A DNA stretch of 64,000 nt from the NCBI RefSeq assembly GCF_000686805.1, contig NZ_KK366019.1, forward strand, positions 306,470 through 370,469. The letters run 5' to 3'. The notes beneath the pieces were generated by a model. It had not been told where the DNA came from and did no database searches. It saw nothing but the letters and a program-made list of their open reading frames with translations. The position numbers and the translations under genes were made by a program. This document shows positions 20,523 to 30,828 of this stretch, one piece after another; position 1 is the first letter of the stretch, and each line of letters opens with the position of its first letter. The stretch is from Bacillus sp. UNC41MFS5 (GTDB taxonomy: Bacteria > Bacillota > Bacilli > Bacillales_B > DSM-18226).

Positions 20523-21761
20523 ATGTCTAAAAAAAGGATAGTATTTGTCATTAACTACTTTTATCCAGACGTTGCATCGATTGCTCAACTAATGACGGAT
20601 CTCGTTAGTGATTTGCAAGATGAGTTCGACATAACTGTAGTTGCCGCTCAACCAGGATATGCCGCTGAACAGAGTAAGGATAAAAAAATGATAGGAACCG
20701 GTAAATATGGAAATGTGAAGGTCAGAAGGCTGAAATTACCGATCGTCAATAAATTATCGAAGGTTAGTAGAATACGATATATTCTATCCTACTTTCTCTT
20801 GGCACTCATGGCCACCCTATTTGAAAGAAAGGTAGATATTATTTATTCGATTTCACAGCCACCGATTTTAGGCGGTTTAATCGGAACGATTGGGAAGTTT
20901 TTTAAAAGATGTAAACACATTTATAATGTACAGGATTTTAATCCAGAACAAGCAGCGGCCATCCATTATTCAGGCAGTAAGCTGGTTTATCAGTTTGCCA
21001 GGTACGTAGACATGCTCAATTGCAAATTTGCAGATGAGGTGATTGTCGTTGGAAATGATATGCAGGAAACACTAGTCGAGCGGTTTAAAAATAAACCTGT
21101 CCCCAAAAGCTCGGTGATTAATAACTGGACGAATGAAAAGGACATCGTCCCATTAGCTGAGGATACAGCTGAGGTAAAAAGGTTTCGGGAAGATCATCAG
21201 CTGATGGGAAAATTTGTTGTCATGTATTCTGGCAATCTAGGACTTTTTTATGATTTAGAAAATATCATTGCTGTTGCGAAAAAAATGAATGATAACCCTG
21301 ATATTGTCTTTGTCTATATAGGCGAAGGGGCGATAAAAAGGAAAATGGAAATGTATGTTCATGATCATCAATTAAACAATGTACTTTTCCTGCCATATCA
21401 ACCAAAGGAATTTTTAAAATATTCCTTGAATGCGGCAGATGTTCATTTGGTCGTCAATCAAAAGGGGATTAAAGGGGTTTCGGTCCCAAGTAAAATTTAC
21501 GGGGTCATGGCAGCAGGGAAACCGATAATGGGTGTACTGGAACAAGGCAGTGAAGGTCAGCAGCTAATATCGAATAGTCGTTGTGGGTTGGTGGTAGAAC
21601 CCCAGGATTACAAGGGGATTTATGACGGGATCATGAGGTTTTATCAACTGGAAAAAGGAAAGCGCGAGGAAATGGGAGTCAACGGAAGAGTCTATTTAGA
21701 GAATCATTTAACAAAGGAAGTCTCCATTCATAAATATCGAAAAATATTGAGAGATTTATAA
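20523..21761 (+). CDS. GT4 glycosyltransferase (WbuB/WcaI-like)
   Basis: The 412-residue protein has the two-Rossmann GT-B layout. Its N-terminal half contains SISQPPILGGLIGT and YNVQDFNPEQAAA, as in WbuB/WcaI-type enzymes that often transfer fucose or N-acetyl-fucosamine. The C-terminal half has the GT4 donor-binding region (VMYSGNLGLF, PSKIYGVMAAGKPIMG). Given the GDP-fucose genes just upstream, fucosyl transfer is plausible but not shown. Confidence 0.85.
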   Translation: MSKKRIVFVINYFYPDVASIAQLMTDLVSDLQDEFDITVVAAQPGYAAEQSKDKKMIGTGKYGNVKVRRLKLPIVNKLSKVSRIRYILSYFLLALMATLFERKVDIIYSISQPPILGGLIGTIGKFFKRCKHIYNVQDFNPEQAAAIHYSGSKLVYQFARYVDMLNCKFADEVIVVGNDMQETLVERFKNKPVPKSSVINNWTNEKDIVPLAEDTAEVKRFREDHQLMGKFVVMYSGNLGLFYDLENIIAVAKKMNDNPDIVFVYIGEGAIKRKMEMYVHDHQLNNVLFLPYQPKEFLKYSLNAADVHLVVNQKGIKGVSVPSKIYGVMAAGKPIMGVLEQGSEGQQLISNSRCGLVVEPQDYKGIYDGIMRFYQLEKGKREEMGVNGRVYLENHLTKEVSIHKYRKILRDL

Positions 21762-21793
21762 AAACGATATCTGTTGGGTGGATATCGTTTTTA
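21761..21793 (+). terminator. Intrinsic terminator inside the eps operon
   Basis: AAAACGATATC / GATATCGTTTT is a perfect 11-bp stem with a 9-nt loop, followed by Ts. It starts at the stop codon of the glycosyltransferase and lies 43 bp before the next gene on the same strand. Genes beyond it need readthrough or another promoter. Confidence 0.75.
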
Positions 21794-21835
21794 ATTGGAG
21801 GCGAAAAAAGGGTCTTGTTGAAATGGGGGGAGCAG

Positions 21836-22432
21836 ATGAATAGCAACTGGTTTAAGTTATTGATGAAAGTAACAAAAGTGAAATACGGAAAGAACCTGCT
21901 GTTAAAGGGGGTACCCGTTATTTTCAATCAAACTGGGGCCAAACTCACGATCGGTGATCATGTGACGATTAATTCTTCGTTCCTATCGAATCTGGTGGGA
22001 TTGTATCAGCGGACGATCATTATCACTCGAACACCAGATGCCGAAATCCATATCGGAAATCATGTTGGTATTTCTGGTGCAACGATTTATGCCAGAAATT
22101 CTATCACCATTGGCGAGTACACGCATATTGGCGGGAACACGAAGATTCTCGATAATGATTTTCACCCTCTTGAGATTGAAGCAAGAAATCAAGATATCAA
22201 AGAAAAAATCAGCTCAAGACCAGTAGTGATCGGCAAGAACTGCTTTATTGGCTGTAATAGCTTGATCTTAAAGGGAACGGTCCTTGGGGATGGCTGTGTC
22301 GTAGGGGCAGGAGCCATTGTCAGCGGTAGATTCGAGGATAACTGTGTTATTGCAGGCAATCCAGCTAGAGTTATTAAAAGATTAGATTTCGGAGAAAAAG
22401 CAGGTTCCGCTTATCAGATTTCGAATTTTTAA
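21836..22432 (+). CDS. Left-handed beta-helix acyltransferase (WbbJ-like)
   Basis: The 198-residue protein shows hexapeptide repeats (IGDHVTI, IHIGNHVGI, IGEYTHIG, IGKNCFIG) and a C-terminal AGNPARVIKRL, as in O-acetyltransferases that modify polysaccharide sugars. I chose the ATG at 21836 behind GGGGGGAG over the upstream TTG. It probably acetylates a repeat-unit sugar in the cytosol. Confidence 0.85.
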   Translation: MNSNWFKLLMKVTKVKYGKNLLLKGVPVIFNQTGAKLTIGDHVTINSSFLSNLVGLYQRTIIITRTPDAEIHIGNHVGISGATIYARNSITIGEYTHIGGNTKILDNDFHPLEIEARNQDIKEKISSRPVVIGKNCFIGCNSLILKGTVLGDGCVVGAGAIVSGRFEDNCVIAGNPARVIKRLDFGEKAGSAYQISNF

Positions 22433-22461
22433 AAAAAGTATACGATTTTGGGGAGGATTAT

Positions 22462-23532
22462 ATGAAAGCAGTCCTGTTAGCTCCGCTGCCGCCACCCTCG
22501 GGTGGAATTGCATCATGGGCAAAACGAATGCAAACCGTCCAGTTGAAGAATGATTGGAAGGTGATCATTGTGGATGAAAAGGTAATAGGCGGCCGTGACA
22601 TTTTTGGAGCGAATACGCGCAAACATCTTTCGACAGAAATCGAACGCTGCTTGAAAATCTGGCGGGATTTATGGAGGACCTTGGATGACAGGGAAGTGAA
22701 GGTGGTCCATTCCAATATTCCGGCAGGCTGGACGGGAATGCTTCGTGAAATCGTTTGTGCCCTTATTAGTAAAGGAAGAGGAAGAAAATTTATCATTCAC
22801 TACCGCTGTACCATTCCCAATATGGTCAAAGGGAAGAAAAATAAGCTTGTTTTTAAAATCTTAACCGATATAAGTGATGCCAGCATTGTTCTGAACACTC
22901 CATCTGAAACATTTGTGCGGAAATATAGCAAGAAGCCGGCCTATTTGATTCCAAATTTTGTTTCTCTAACCGAGATGAATTCGGCCCTTTCTGATGCGAA
23001 ACCGGTGGGCCGCAAGCTAACCGCCGTCTATGTGGGTGGAGTGACGGAGGAAAAAGGATGTCTCGAGCTGATCGAAGCGGCAAAAAAATTGCGAAAAATT
23101 GAATTTAGATTGGTTGGTTCCGTAGCACCTGAGATCCATCAGGCTGAAATTCCTGAAAATGTGACTCTTTGCGGCGAGGTGGATCGGCAGGGTGTCCAAA
23201 AGGAACTCGCGCAGGCTGATCTGTTTTTATTTATGAGTAAATATTATGGCGAAGGATTTTCGAATGCTTTGGCAGAAGCGATGGTCGCAGGTCTTCCTTG
23301 TGTTGTCTCTGATTGGGCAGCTAATAAAGACATGATTGAAACGAACGGCGGGTTTGTGGTACCGGTGAACGATATCAACAAGCTCTGCAACGCGATTCAA
23401 GTATTAGCTGGTTCGGAGGAATTACGACAGAAAATGGGCAGATGGAATATTGAAAAAGTAAAAACCTATTACCTGCAGGAACGTGTGACTTCGCTTTATG
23501 TCGATTTATATGAAGAGGTCGTAAAGGTGTAA
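22462..23532 (+). CDS. GT4-type glycosyltransferase
   Basis: The 356-residue GT-B protein opens with LLAPLPPPSGGIASWAKRM, a common start for GT4 enzymes. The donor site is KYYGEGFSNALAEAMVAG (near 255-272), with the Glu spacing of the family. No membrane segments. It sits mid-operon; donor and acceptor are unknown. The ATG follows GGGGAGG. Confidence 0.85.
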   Translation: MKAVLLAPLPPPSGGIASWAKRMQTVQLKNDWKVIIVDEKVIGGRDIFGANTRKHLSTEIERCLKIWRDLWRTLDDREVKVVHSNIPAGWTGMLREIVCALISKGRGRKFIIHYRCTIPNMVKGKKNKLVFKILTDISDASIVLNTPSETFVRKYSKKPAYLIPNFVSLTEMNSALSDAKPVGRKLTAVYVGGVTEEKGCLELIEAAKKLRKIEFRLVGSVAPEIHQAEIPENVTLCGEVDRQGVQKELAQADLFLFMSKYYGEGFSNALAEAMVAGLPCVVSDWAANKDMIETNGGFVVPVNDINKLCNAIQVLAGSEELRQKMGRWNIEKVKTYYLQERVTSLYVDLYEEVVKV

Positions 23533-23569
23533 GGAGAAGCACCAGAATGAAAGAAGAAGGAGCAGGTTC

Positions 23570-24745
23570 ATGAAAGTAGGGTTAATGATTCCATCTTTGT
23601 TCCATGGCGGAGCGGAACGCGCGATATGCCGCTTATCCGATATATTTGCAGCGGCGGGTTATGAGGTCTACCTGATTGTGTTTGATGCATCAAAGAAATA
23701 TTATTCCTTTTCAGGACAATTAGTAGATTTACAGTTACCAGATGGCGGAACACCGATAGATAAAATGAGAGTTTTATGGAGAAGAGTAAAGGCTGTTAAA
23801 AATATTAAAGACCAGTATAACCTAGAGGTTGTGATTAGTTTTATGGCTGCCGCAACCTTTGTCAATACCCTTGCAAAATCAAGTGCAAGGTGCATTGTTT
23901 CCCAACGAAATTTTATGAGTAAAGAAACAGGAAATAAACTGAAAAAAAAGCTATTGCAATACTGTTTTAAGAATGCAGATGCCGTCGTAGCTGTCGCGGA
24001 GCTTTGCCGGTTAGATCTGATCGAAAACTTCAACGTTCCCGTTCATAAGGTTCATACCATTTATAATGCGTATGACCAACTACAAATTTCAAAAAAGATG
24101 GAAGAAAAGATAGAAGAGAATCATCAAACCTTTTTTGATCGTCCTCGGTTTAATTTGGTTTCGGTTGCCAGACCGGAGTACCAAAAAGGCTTTTGGAATT
24201 TAGTCAAAGTCTTATACCTGGTGAGAGAAAAAGGTGTGGATTGCGGCTTGACAATCGTCGGTGAGGGCAGTCAACTCTCAAAGCTGGAAAAACTGAGCCA
24301 CGCATTAGGGTTAAAAGAACATGTCAAGTTAGTCGGATATCAATCCAATCCTTATGCTTATATCGGAAGATCCGACCTCTATGTGATGACTTCCTTGTTT
24401 GAAGGGTTTCCCAATGCGTTAACAGAGGCCATGTGCTGCGGAAAGCCGATTATTAGCACGGATTGCCCAAGTGGTCCAAGGGAGATTTTGCAGGGGAAAG
24501 AACAGCTCACAAAAAAAGCCGATCGGGCAGAGCTTTGTGAATATGGAATATTGGTTCCGGTTTTTTCTGAGAGGGAGAATTGGGAAGAAAACCAGTTTGA
24601 TAGGGAACAGGAAATCATGGCCGAAACCATTTGTGAGGTATTAGGCAATGAGCTATTAAGAAAAAAGCTGGGAGTTAAAGCTCAAGAAAGAGCTGCCTCG
24701 TTTTCCTATCATTCCTGCCTAAAAGCGTATGAACAATTATTTTAG
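23570..24745 (+). CDS. GT4 glycosyltransferase (GalNAc-transferase-like)
   Basis: The 391-residue protein has the acceptor-side GGAERAICRLSDIF near the N-terminus. Its donor-side sequence EGFPNALTEAMCCGKPIIS, followed by TDCPSGPREIL, resembles the WbdH/AmsD group, some of which transfer GalNAc or galactose. The function in this polymer is inferred from the operon only. Confidence 0.85.
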   Translation: MKVGLMIPSLFHGGAERAICRLSDIFAAAGYEVYLIVFDASKKYYSFSGQLVDLQLPDGGTPIDKMRVLWRRVKAVKNIKDQYNLEVVISFMAAATFVNTLAKSSARCIVSQRNFMSKETGNKLKKKLLQYCFKNADAVVAVAELCRLDLIENFNVPVHKVHTIYNAYDQLQISKKMEEKIEENHQTFFDRPRFNLVSVARPEYQKGFWNLVKVLYLVREKGVDCGLTIVGEGSQLSKLEKLSHALGLKEHVKLVGYQSNPYAYIGRSDLYVMTSLFEGFPNALTEAMCCGKPIISTDCPSGPREILQGKEQLTKKADRAELCEYGILVPVFSERENWEENQFDREQEIMAETICEVLGNELLRKKLGVKAQERAASFSYHSCLKAYEQLF

Positions 24746-24784
24746 GTTTCCTAAAAAATAGCAAATGGAAATGAGAGAGAGGAC

Positions 24785-26062
24785 ATGCAAATATCGGTCA
24801 GAGGATTAAAGAAAGTAACCATACAAGATTGTCTGTTTTTTTTGAGTATTATTTTTTATCTAGGATATTTAGTGATGAGTTATCAGCATGCCCAATGGGA
24901 ACCAATCCCTTCTGAAAATGTCTATACACAAGCGATCGCCGTTACACCCCTTTCACGCATGCTGAAGATTGCAGGACTTTTAATGTTATTTTTGACTTTT
25001 TTCTTTTCAGTTTTAAAGCAAGGAATCAAATGTTCCCAAGGAATGTTTTTTTCCTTATTTTGTATGTTTGCGATCAGTACCATCTGGTTAGTCGAAAGCC
25101 TGCAGTATTATGGTATTTTGACCATTCTTGTTAACGTCAATACCCCGCCGGTGATTCTGTGGTATGTGATCATCGGATTTTTACTGGGGACGGATGATCG
25201 CTGCTGGGAGGTCGTGAAAAAATTAGTACCCTTTATCGGGATAGCCTTTACGCTGCTGAGTTTAGTGACGGCTATTGAGTTTAACAGCCAGTTTACTGGA
25301 GCGAGAATGGCGGAATCCTCTTTATTGACGTATTTCATGACCGGGTTATGGGCGACTGCCTTTTGGATTTTCACGGCAGGCAAAGACAAAGAAACGATGA
25401 AAAGCAGCTTGGCCAAATTATTCCTTGTGTTTATTTTGGTCATCGTTGCATTGGTCACCAACAGCCGTGGATGGTTATTACAATCCTCGTTTTTATTCTT
25501 GTACACGATTCTGTCTAACCAAAAGAAAAATAAAATCGCTATTATTGTCAGCCGCGTGTTAGTCGTGGTGGTGATCCTGATCGGCGTCAATTGGCTGAAG
25601 GATTATTTTCTCACCGCTTATACGAATCTTGTGAATCGGCTTTCTGCGGATACGAGAAGTAATCAGCTATCTGACTTTTTTTCACAGGTTACCATTAGCC
25701 AAATGCTGTTTGGACAGGGAGTGAGTGCCCGATATTATTGGAATGGCAGAGCCTATGGCTTTATTGACAATCAGCTCTTATTTGTGTGCTTTCGGTATGG
25801 GATCGTACCGATGGCCGTCTTCTTAATGATGAACCTAAGAGGGATTGTGATCGGATGGAAGAAAAAGAAAAATGAAAAATATCTGCTGTTGATGTGGCTG
25901 GCCGCCTTGTTAGGATTATCTGTCTATTTCAATATCAGTATGGATCTGTCCAATCTTATTGTCATGATGCTGCTTGGGCATCTCCATAAGGAAAATATTT
26001 TGAGAAGACGAGAGGTACAGCCAAGAATGATAAAAAGGACTAGTGTCATTGGAGAGGTATAA
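24785..26062 (+). CDS. Polysaccharide polymerase / O-antigen ligase-like membrane protein (Wzy candidate)
   Basis: The 425-residue protein has about 11 predicted membrane segments and one longer loop in the second half containing ADTRSNQLSDFFSQVT and the polymerase-like Arg-rich turn. It is the only polytopic protein in the operon besides the flippase, so it is the best Wzy candidate for linking repeat units outside the membrane. Wzy proteins share little sequence; the call is from topology and context. Confidence 0.75.
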   Translation: MQISVRGLKKVTIQDCLFFLSIIFYLGYLVMSYQHAQWEPIPSENVYTQAIAVTPLSRMLKIAGLLMLFLTFFFSVLKQGIKCSQGMFFSLFCMFAISTIWLVESLQYYGILTILVNVNTPPVILWYVIIGFLLGTDDRCWEVVKKLVPFIGIAFTLLSLVTAIEFNSQFTGARMAESSLLTYFMTGLWATAFWIFTAGKDKETMKSSLAKLFLVFILVIVALVTNSRGWLLQSSFLFLYTILSNQKKNKIAIIVSRVLVVVVILIGVNWLKDYFLTAYTNLVNRLSADTRSNQLSDFFSQVTISQMLFGQGVSARYYWNGRAYGFIDNQLLFVCFRYGIVPMAVFLMMNLRGIVIGWKKKKNEKYLLLMWLAALLGLSVYFNISMDLSNLIVMMLLGHLHKENILRRREVQPRMIKRTSVIGEV

Positions 26063-26065
26063 GAG

Positions 26066-27163
26066 ATGAAAATATTGTTCGTCGTAAATGGTATTAGTGG
26101 CGGTGCCAGCAATGTGATCCAATTACTTGCCACGCACTTTCAACGAAAAGGAAATCAGGTCGATTTGCTGCTGTTTGATGGGATGGATGTTTCATCTCGG
26201 TATGACCTCTCTGGGGTTAAGATCATCGAGCTGCCGAAATTATTGCCAGAACGTTCCTTCAACTCGTATACACGGGTCGTTCATCGGATTAAGAGTGTGA
26301 AGGCTTATTTAAAGAAAGATAAACCAGATATCATTGTTTCGTTTTTAGATAATATCAACACGTTAACTTGTTTTGCTGCTTGGAACTCTGATATTCCCAT
26401 CATCGTTTCCGAAAGAACCAATACGATTACGAATAAACTTTCGTTTCCTTGGGATGTATTGAGAAAAATTGCTTATCGGAGAGCCAATAAGGTAATTGTT
26501 CAATGCTCGATCTTTGCCGATTTTTATAATGGTTATTTTAAAAATAAGACGAACGTGATTCCGAATCCGATTGTGAATCCGAAGGCGAGACATGTCGTGA
26601 AAAGCGACCAGCAATTTCATTTGGTTTCAGCCGGGCGATTAGCCTATGGGAAAAATTTTGAATGGTTAATCAACACCTTTGCCAAGATTGTCAAGCGTGT
26701 ACCGGAAGCGCATCTTACCATTTACGGACGTGGTGAAAAAGAGCGGGATTTAAAACAGATGATTGGGACACTCGGGCTAGAATCTTCTGTCACGTTAGCC
26801 GGTTATACCACGAATGTGCATGAGAAAATGGCCCAGGCCGATGTGTATGTAATGCCCTCGCTTCAGGAGGGATTTCCGAATTCCTTGTGTGAAGCGATGG
26901 CAGTCGGACTGCCGGTTGTGGCGTTCCAATGTCATGAAGGATTAAACGAGATTGTGACAAATGGTGAAAATGGTTTTTTAGTAGAAATGAATAATCAGGA
27001 AGCCTTCATCGAAAAGGTGGTCCAATTATCTCAGGATCGTGACTTACGTGAGCAAATTGGAACAGAAGCCCAAAAACTAGCTGAAAGATATTCCGAACAA
27101 AATATTTACGAGCTTTGGGAAGAAAATATTCAGAACGTGATGAGGGTGAGGGAATCAAGTTGA
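26066..27163 (+). CDS. GT4 glycosyltransferase
   Basis: The 365-residue GT-B enzyme has the acceptor-side NGISGGASNVIQLLA and the donor-side SLQEGFPNSLCEAMAVGLPV (near 270-290) with the conserved Glu pair. It starts 3 bp after the polymerase stop and its own stop overlaps the next start (TTGA), so translation is coupled. Donor unknown. Confidence 0.86.
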   Translation: MKILFVVNGISGGASNVIQLLATHFQRKGNQVDLLLFDGMDVSSRYDLSGVKIIELPKLLPERSFNSYTRVVHRIKSVKAYLKKDKPDIIVSFLDNINTLTCFAAWNSDIPIIVSERTNTITNKLSFPWDVLRKIAYRRANKVIVQCSIFADFYNGYFKNKTNVIPNPIVNPKARHVVKSDQQFHLVSAGRLAYGKNFEWLINTFAKIVKRVPEAHLTIYGRGEKERDLKQMIGTLGLESSVTLAGYTTNVHEKMAQADVYVMPSLQEGFPNSLCEAMAVGLPVVAFQCHEGLNEIVTNGENGFLVEMNNQEAFIEKVVQLSQDRDLREQIGTEAQKLAERYSEQNIYELWEENIQNVMRVRESS

Positions 27164-28356
27164 AGAGGGTGTTTATTTGTTCGGAGGTTTCCTTTCCCAG
27201 AGGCGGAGCCGCTTCCAATTATATTGAATATCTTGCATTGTCCTTGATTGAGGGCGGCTATCAGCCAGTTGTCATTGGGCAGGGGAAGAATTCCGAAGAA
27301 GATTTATCTGGGGATACTTACAAGTATAACGGAATCTATTATTATAATTATCCACCACAAACAAAGGTATCCCGATATAAATTCAAGCGATTTATCGATG
27401 CCAATTTTTATAACGGCAAGATGATTGTTGGTTTGCTTAAAAAACTACAACTATCTTCGAGGGATTACATCATTTTTTATACCAGAAACTGCTTTACGAT
27501 CGAGCCTGTGATCCGTTATGCAAAGCAGCAGGGAACTATGGCTTCCATGGCCGTCACTGAACATCGAGAAGATCATCATTATAAGAATATATGGTTATCC
27601 TGGCGGTCGAAGTATTCGTTTAAGTACTCGATTTCCAGAACAAAAAGTGTTATTCCGATCAGCCGTCATTTAGAAAAGTACTTTCAAGAACAAGGGTGCC
27701 GTACCCTGCTGCTTCCGTGTATGGCCAATCCGTATGAATACACCTTTGATCCTGAAAAAAGAAGCCATCTAGTAAATTTTATTTATTCTGGGAGAGATTT
27801 CGCCAAAGATTCCTTCGATACGATGCTGAAGTCCTTTTTGCTGCTGACGGACGAAGAAAGGAATAAGGTGCGGTTCCATCTAACCGGAGTGAAATATGAA
27901 AAACTGGTGGAGTATTTAGGTGAAGAGAAAAAGATCTTAGAAGAATTAGAATCCGTCTTGACGATCCATCCGTGGCTGGAATATCACGAATTGGTTGCAT
28001 TGGTGAAGAGGATGGATTATCTCTTTATCGCGAGAGAGATTAAACAAACGACGCTTGCTAATTTTCCAAGCAAAGTGCCGGAAATGATGTGCTACGGTGT
28101 GATCCCATTAGTCTCTCGTGTGGGAGATTATACCGACCTTTATTTGACCGATGGAAAAGACAGCTTAATCTTTGATGGGTGTACGCCTGCGGACGGAGTG
28201 AAAGCGATAAGGCGGGCGATGATGATCTCTAAAGAAAAGCGGATAGAAATGAGAATACAGGCAAGGAAAACGGCCGAAGAAAAATTTTACTATGGTGTTT
28301 GGTCAGAAAAAATCGGTGAATTTATCGAAAAATGCAGAGTAGAGGGTGTGGTATGA
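27160..28356 (+). CDS. Glycosyltransferase, GT-B fold, unassigned linkage
   Basis: The 398-residue protein begins MKRVFICSEVSFPRGGAASN and has a C-terminal donor region SKVPEMMCYGVIPLVSRVGD like GT4, but with weaker conservation than its neighbours. I place the start at the TTG overlapping the previous stop, behind GAGGGTGAGGG, instead of an in-frame start 15 codons earlier that lies inside the preceding gene. Likely the fifth transferase of the repeat unit. Confidence 0.78.
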   Translation: MKRVFICSEVSFPRGGAASNYIEYLALSLIEGGYQPVVIGQGKNSEEDLSGDTYKYNGIYYYNYPPQTKVSRYKFKRFIDANFYNGKMIVGLLKKLQLSSRDYIIFYTRNCFTIEPVIRYAKQQGTMASMAVTEHREDHHYKNIWLSWRSKYSFKYSISRTKSVIPISRHLEKYFQEQGCRTLLLPCMANPYEYTFDPEKRSHLVNFIYSGRDFAKDSFDTMLKSFLLLTDEERNKVRFHLTGVKYEKLVEYLGEEKKILEELESVLTIHPWLEYHELVALVKRMDYLFIAREIKQTTLANFPSKVPEMMCYGVIPLVSRVGDYTDLYLTDGKDSLIFDGCTPADGVKAIRRAMMISKEKRIEMRIQARKTAEEKFYYGVWSEKIGEFIEKCRVEGVV

Positions 28357-28413
28357 TCGGCCGAAAAAATACACGGAAGTCTGCAGGACGTGAGATAGAA
28401 GGTTGAGGTCAAT

Positions 28414-29916
28414 ATGGGGGAGAAAACTCTAAAGAATAAAGTGGTTAATGGGTTGTTTTGGACATTTGGGGAGCGAATCCTTACACAGGGAATTTCATTC
28501 GCTTTATCGATTATTTTAGCACGCTTGCTGATGCCGAGTGAGTATGGTGTTGTGGCTTTAATTCTGGTGTTTATTAATATCGCAAATGTTTTCGTTTCAA
28601 CTGGACTAGGAGAATCATTAATTCAAAAAAAGGATACGACTGAGTCAGATTTTTCTACGATGTTTTATTGCAGCTTTGTCCTATCCCTTTTTCTCTATAC
28701 GATTCTCTTTTTTTCAGCTCCGTATATAGTGGCATTCTATAACCATTCAGAATTAATATGGGTCTTGCGAATCCTTGCTTTGATTTTACCGATTTCTTCC
28801 TTTAATACGATCCAGCAAGCATATGTTTCGAAAAAGATGATGTTTAAGAAATTCTTTCTGTCAAACTTTTGCAGCGCAATTCTTTCTGGATGTATCGGGA
28901 TTATGATGGCCTATAACGGGTTTGGCGTCTGGTCATTAGTCGCTCAATTCTTAACAAGCTCTGTGGTAGGGACCATCGTGCTGTTTTTCACGATACGATG
29001 GAGGCCCAAATGGTTATTTTCCATTACGGCTGCTAAGGATTTGATCAGCTTTGGCTGGAAGCTGATCACCGCAAATCTGATTAATACGGTCTATAGCGAG
29101 TTAAGAAGCCTTGTTATTGGTAAAAATTACACCATGGCAGATCTAGCTTATTACAATCGCGGGAATCAGTTTCCCAGTCTGATTATCAGCAATATCAATA
29201 CCACGATTTCAAAGGTGATCTTTCCGGCGATGGCAACGGTAAATGATGACCCTGCCCGCTTAAAGAGCGTAACGAGACGAGCGATGAAATTGACCGCCTA
29301 TTTAACCTTTCCGCTAATGATTGGTCTTATGAGTGTGGCACATTCTCTTATTCTCGTTTTACTAACTGAAAAGTGGTTATTTGCTGTTCCGTTTTTGCAG
29401 ATTTGCTGTGTTTATTGGTTATTTCAGCCGATGCAAACCGCCAATTGGCAAGCAATTAAGGCATTAGGCCGGAGTGACCTTTTAATGAATCTAGAAATCG
29501 TAAAAAAAGTAATTGGCGTAACGCTTCTATTAATCAGCATGAATATCAGTGTATATGCCATTGCCATGTCCAATGCCATTTTTGCGGGTATTTCAATGTT
29601 GATCAACATGATTCCCAATAAAAAGCTGATCGAGTACAGCATGTTGGAGCAATTTCGTGACATTGCCCCGCCGTTATTGTTATCGATTACGATGGGCGGG
29701 ATGATCTATACCTTGTCTTGGCTGCCGCTTCCAGTTGGTCCAACGTTAGTCTTGCAAATTGTAAGCGGAGGGATCATCTATGTTGGGGCTTCCTATATTT
29801 TTAAGCTTGATAGTTTTAAGTATGTGAGTGACATGATCATGAAGAAAGTAAGGAATAAAAATATCTTACAACTTCAAAAAGTAAAGGATGGGAAAGCGAA
29901 TGCTAAAGCGAATTAA
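28414..29916 (+). CDS. Wzx-type flippase (MOP superfamily)
   Basis: The 500-residue protein has about 14 membrane segments and the N-terminal signature GLFWTFGERILTQGISF, followed by LARLLMPSEYGVVAL, typical of polysaccharide_synt/Wzx and WzxC-like exporters. It would move lipid-linked repeat units across the membrane for the polymerase. The C-terminus overlaps the next gene by 17 bp with the start chosen there. Confidence 0.9.
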   Translation: MGEKTLKNKVVNGLFWTFGERILTQGISFALSIILARLLMPSEYGVVALILVFINIANVFVSTGLGESLIQKKDTTESDFSTMFYCSFVLSLFLYTILFFSAPYIVAFYNHSELIWVLRILALILPISSFNTIQQAYVSKKMMFKKFFLSNFCSAILSGCIGIMMAYNGFGVWSLVAQFLTSSVVGTIVLFFTIRWRPKWLFSITAAKDLISFGWKLITANLINTVYSELRSLVIGKNYTMADLAYYNRGNQFPSLIISNINTTISKVIFPAMATVNDDPARLKSVTRRAMKLTAYLTFPLMIGLMSVAHSLILVLLTEKWLFAVPFLQICCVYWLFQPMQTANWQAIKALGRSDLLMNLEIVKKVIGVTLLLISMNISVYAIAMSNAIFAGISMLINMIPNKKLIEYSMLEQFRDIAPPLLLSITMGGMIYTLSWLPLPVGPTLVLQIVSGGIIYVGASYIFKLDSFKYVSDMIMKKVRNKNILQLQKVKDGKANAKAN

Positions 29917-30823
29917 CAGAGTAATTAAGAAACCGATGTTACCTATTTTATGGGCATGTCATCTAGGATGGTTGAATTGGCTGCCAGATAAAGTTTATCT
30001 TAAAATGTTGTTTCGTATTAGAATGAAAAAGAAGTTAGACTGGAAAAATCCAAAAACGTTTAATGAGAAACTTCAATGGCTTAAAATACATGACCGACAT
30101 CCTAAATATAATAAAATGGTAGATAAGTATGAGGCGAAGCAATATGTGGCAAGCCAGATCGGATCAGAATATATCATTCCGACTTATGGGGTGTGGGATT
30201 CCTTTGAGCAAATTGATTTTGATCAGTTACCCAACCAGTTTGTCCTAAAGTGCACACACGATTGCGGAGGGTTAGTTATTTGCCGCGATAAAAGTACCTT
30301 TGATATTGAGAAGGCTCGCGAGAAAATCAATAAATGCCTGAAACGAAACTATTTTTATCATACCCGTGAGTGGGTCTATAAAGATGTAAAACCAAGAATC
30401 ATCGCCGAGAAGTATATGAAGGATGCTTCATCTGTCGTTTTAAAAGATTATAAGTTTTATTGCTTTAATGGAAAGCCAGAATTCGTACAATTATCCGAAG
30501 GGATGGAGAATCAACGTACGGCTTCGATGGCTTTTTTAACGTTGGAATGGGAACGTGAGCCGTTTGTAAGAAATGACTTTTTCCCGATTGAGAAAATTCC
30601 AGCTAAGCCGATCCATTTTGAACTGATGAAATCTTTTGCAGAACAGTTATCGCAAGGACATACTTTTTTGCGTGTTGATTTATACGAAATTAATGGGAAG
30701 GTTTATTTTTCTGAATTAACGTTTTTCCCTACAAGTGGATTTATTCCCATCAAACCCGAAAAGAATGATGAGTATATTGGCAAGCGGCTTCAACTACAAA
30801 ATCATCAAGTAGTGAAAGGGTGA
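29900..30823 (+). CDS. TupA-like ATP-grasp protein
   Basis: The 307-residue protein fits the TupA-like ATP-grasp family: FNEKLQWLKIHDRHP near the N-terminus, PNQFVLKCTHDCGG for the nucleotide loop, KDYKFYCFNGKPEFVQ and a C-terminal metal-site segment FLRVDLYEINGKVYFSEL. ATP-grasp enzymes form amide or thioester bonds with ATP. TupA was linked to teichuronopeptide synthesis in alkaliphilic Bacillus, and relatives occur in polysaccharide loci, perhaps adding an amino acid to uronic acids. That fits the uronate genes next door, as inference. Confidence 0.8.
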   Translation: MLKRINRVIKKPMLPILWACHLGWLNWLPDKVYLKMLFRIRMKKKLDWKNPKTFNEKLQWLKIHDRHPKYNKMVDKYEAKQYVASQIGSEYIIPTYGVWDSFEQIDFDQLPNQFVLKCTHDCGGLVICRDKSTFDIEKAREKINKCLKRNYFYHTREWVYKDVKPRIIAEKYMKDASSVVLKDYKFYCFNGKPEFVQLSEGMENQRTASMAFLTLEWEREPFVRNDFFPIEKIPAKPIHFELMKSFAEQLSQGHTFLRVDLYEINGKVYFSELTFFPTSGFIPIKPEKNDEYIGKRLQLQNHQVVKG

Positions 30824-30828
30824 ACCTA

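Noticed and set aside
29888..29899. Earlier ATG of the TupA-like gene
   Set aside because: Its only possible ribosome site is directly adjacent; the ATG at 29900 has better spacing.
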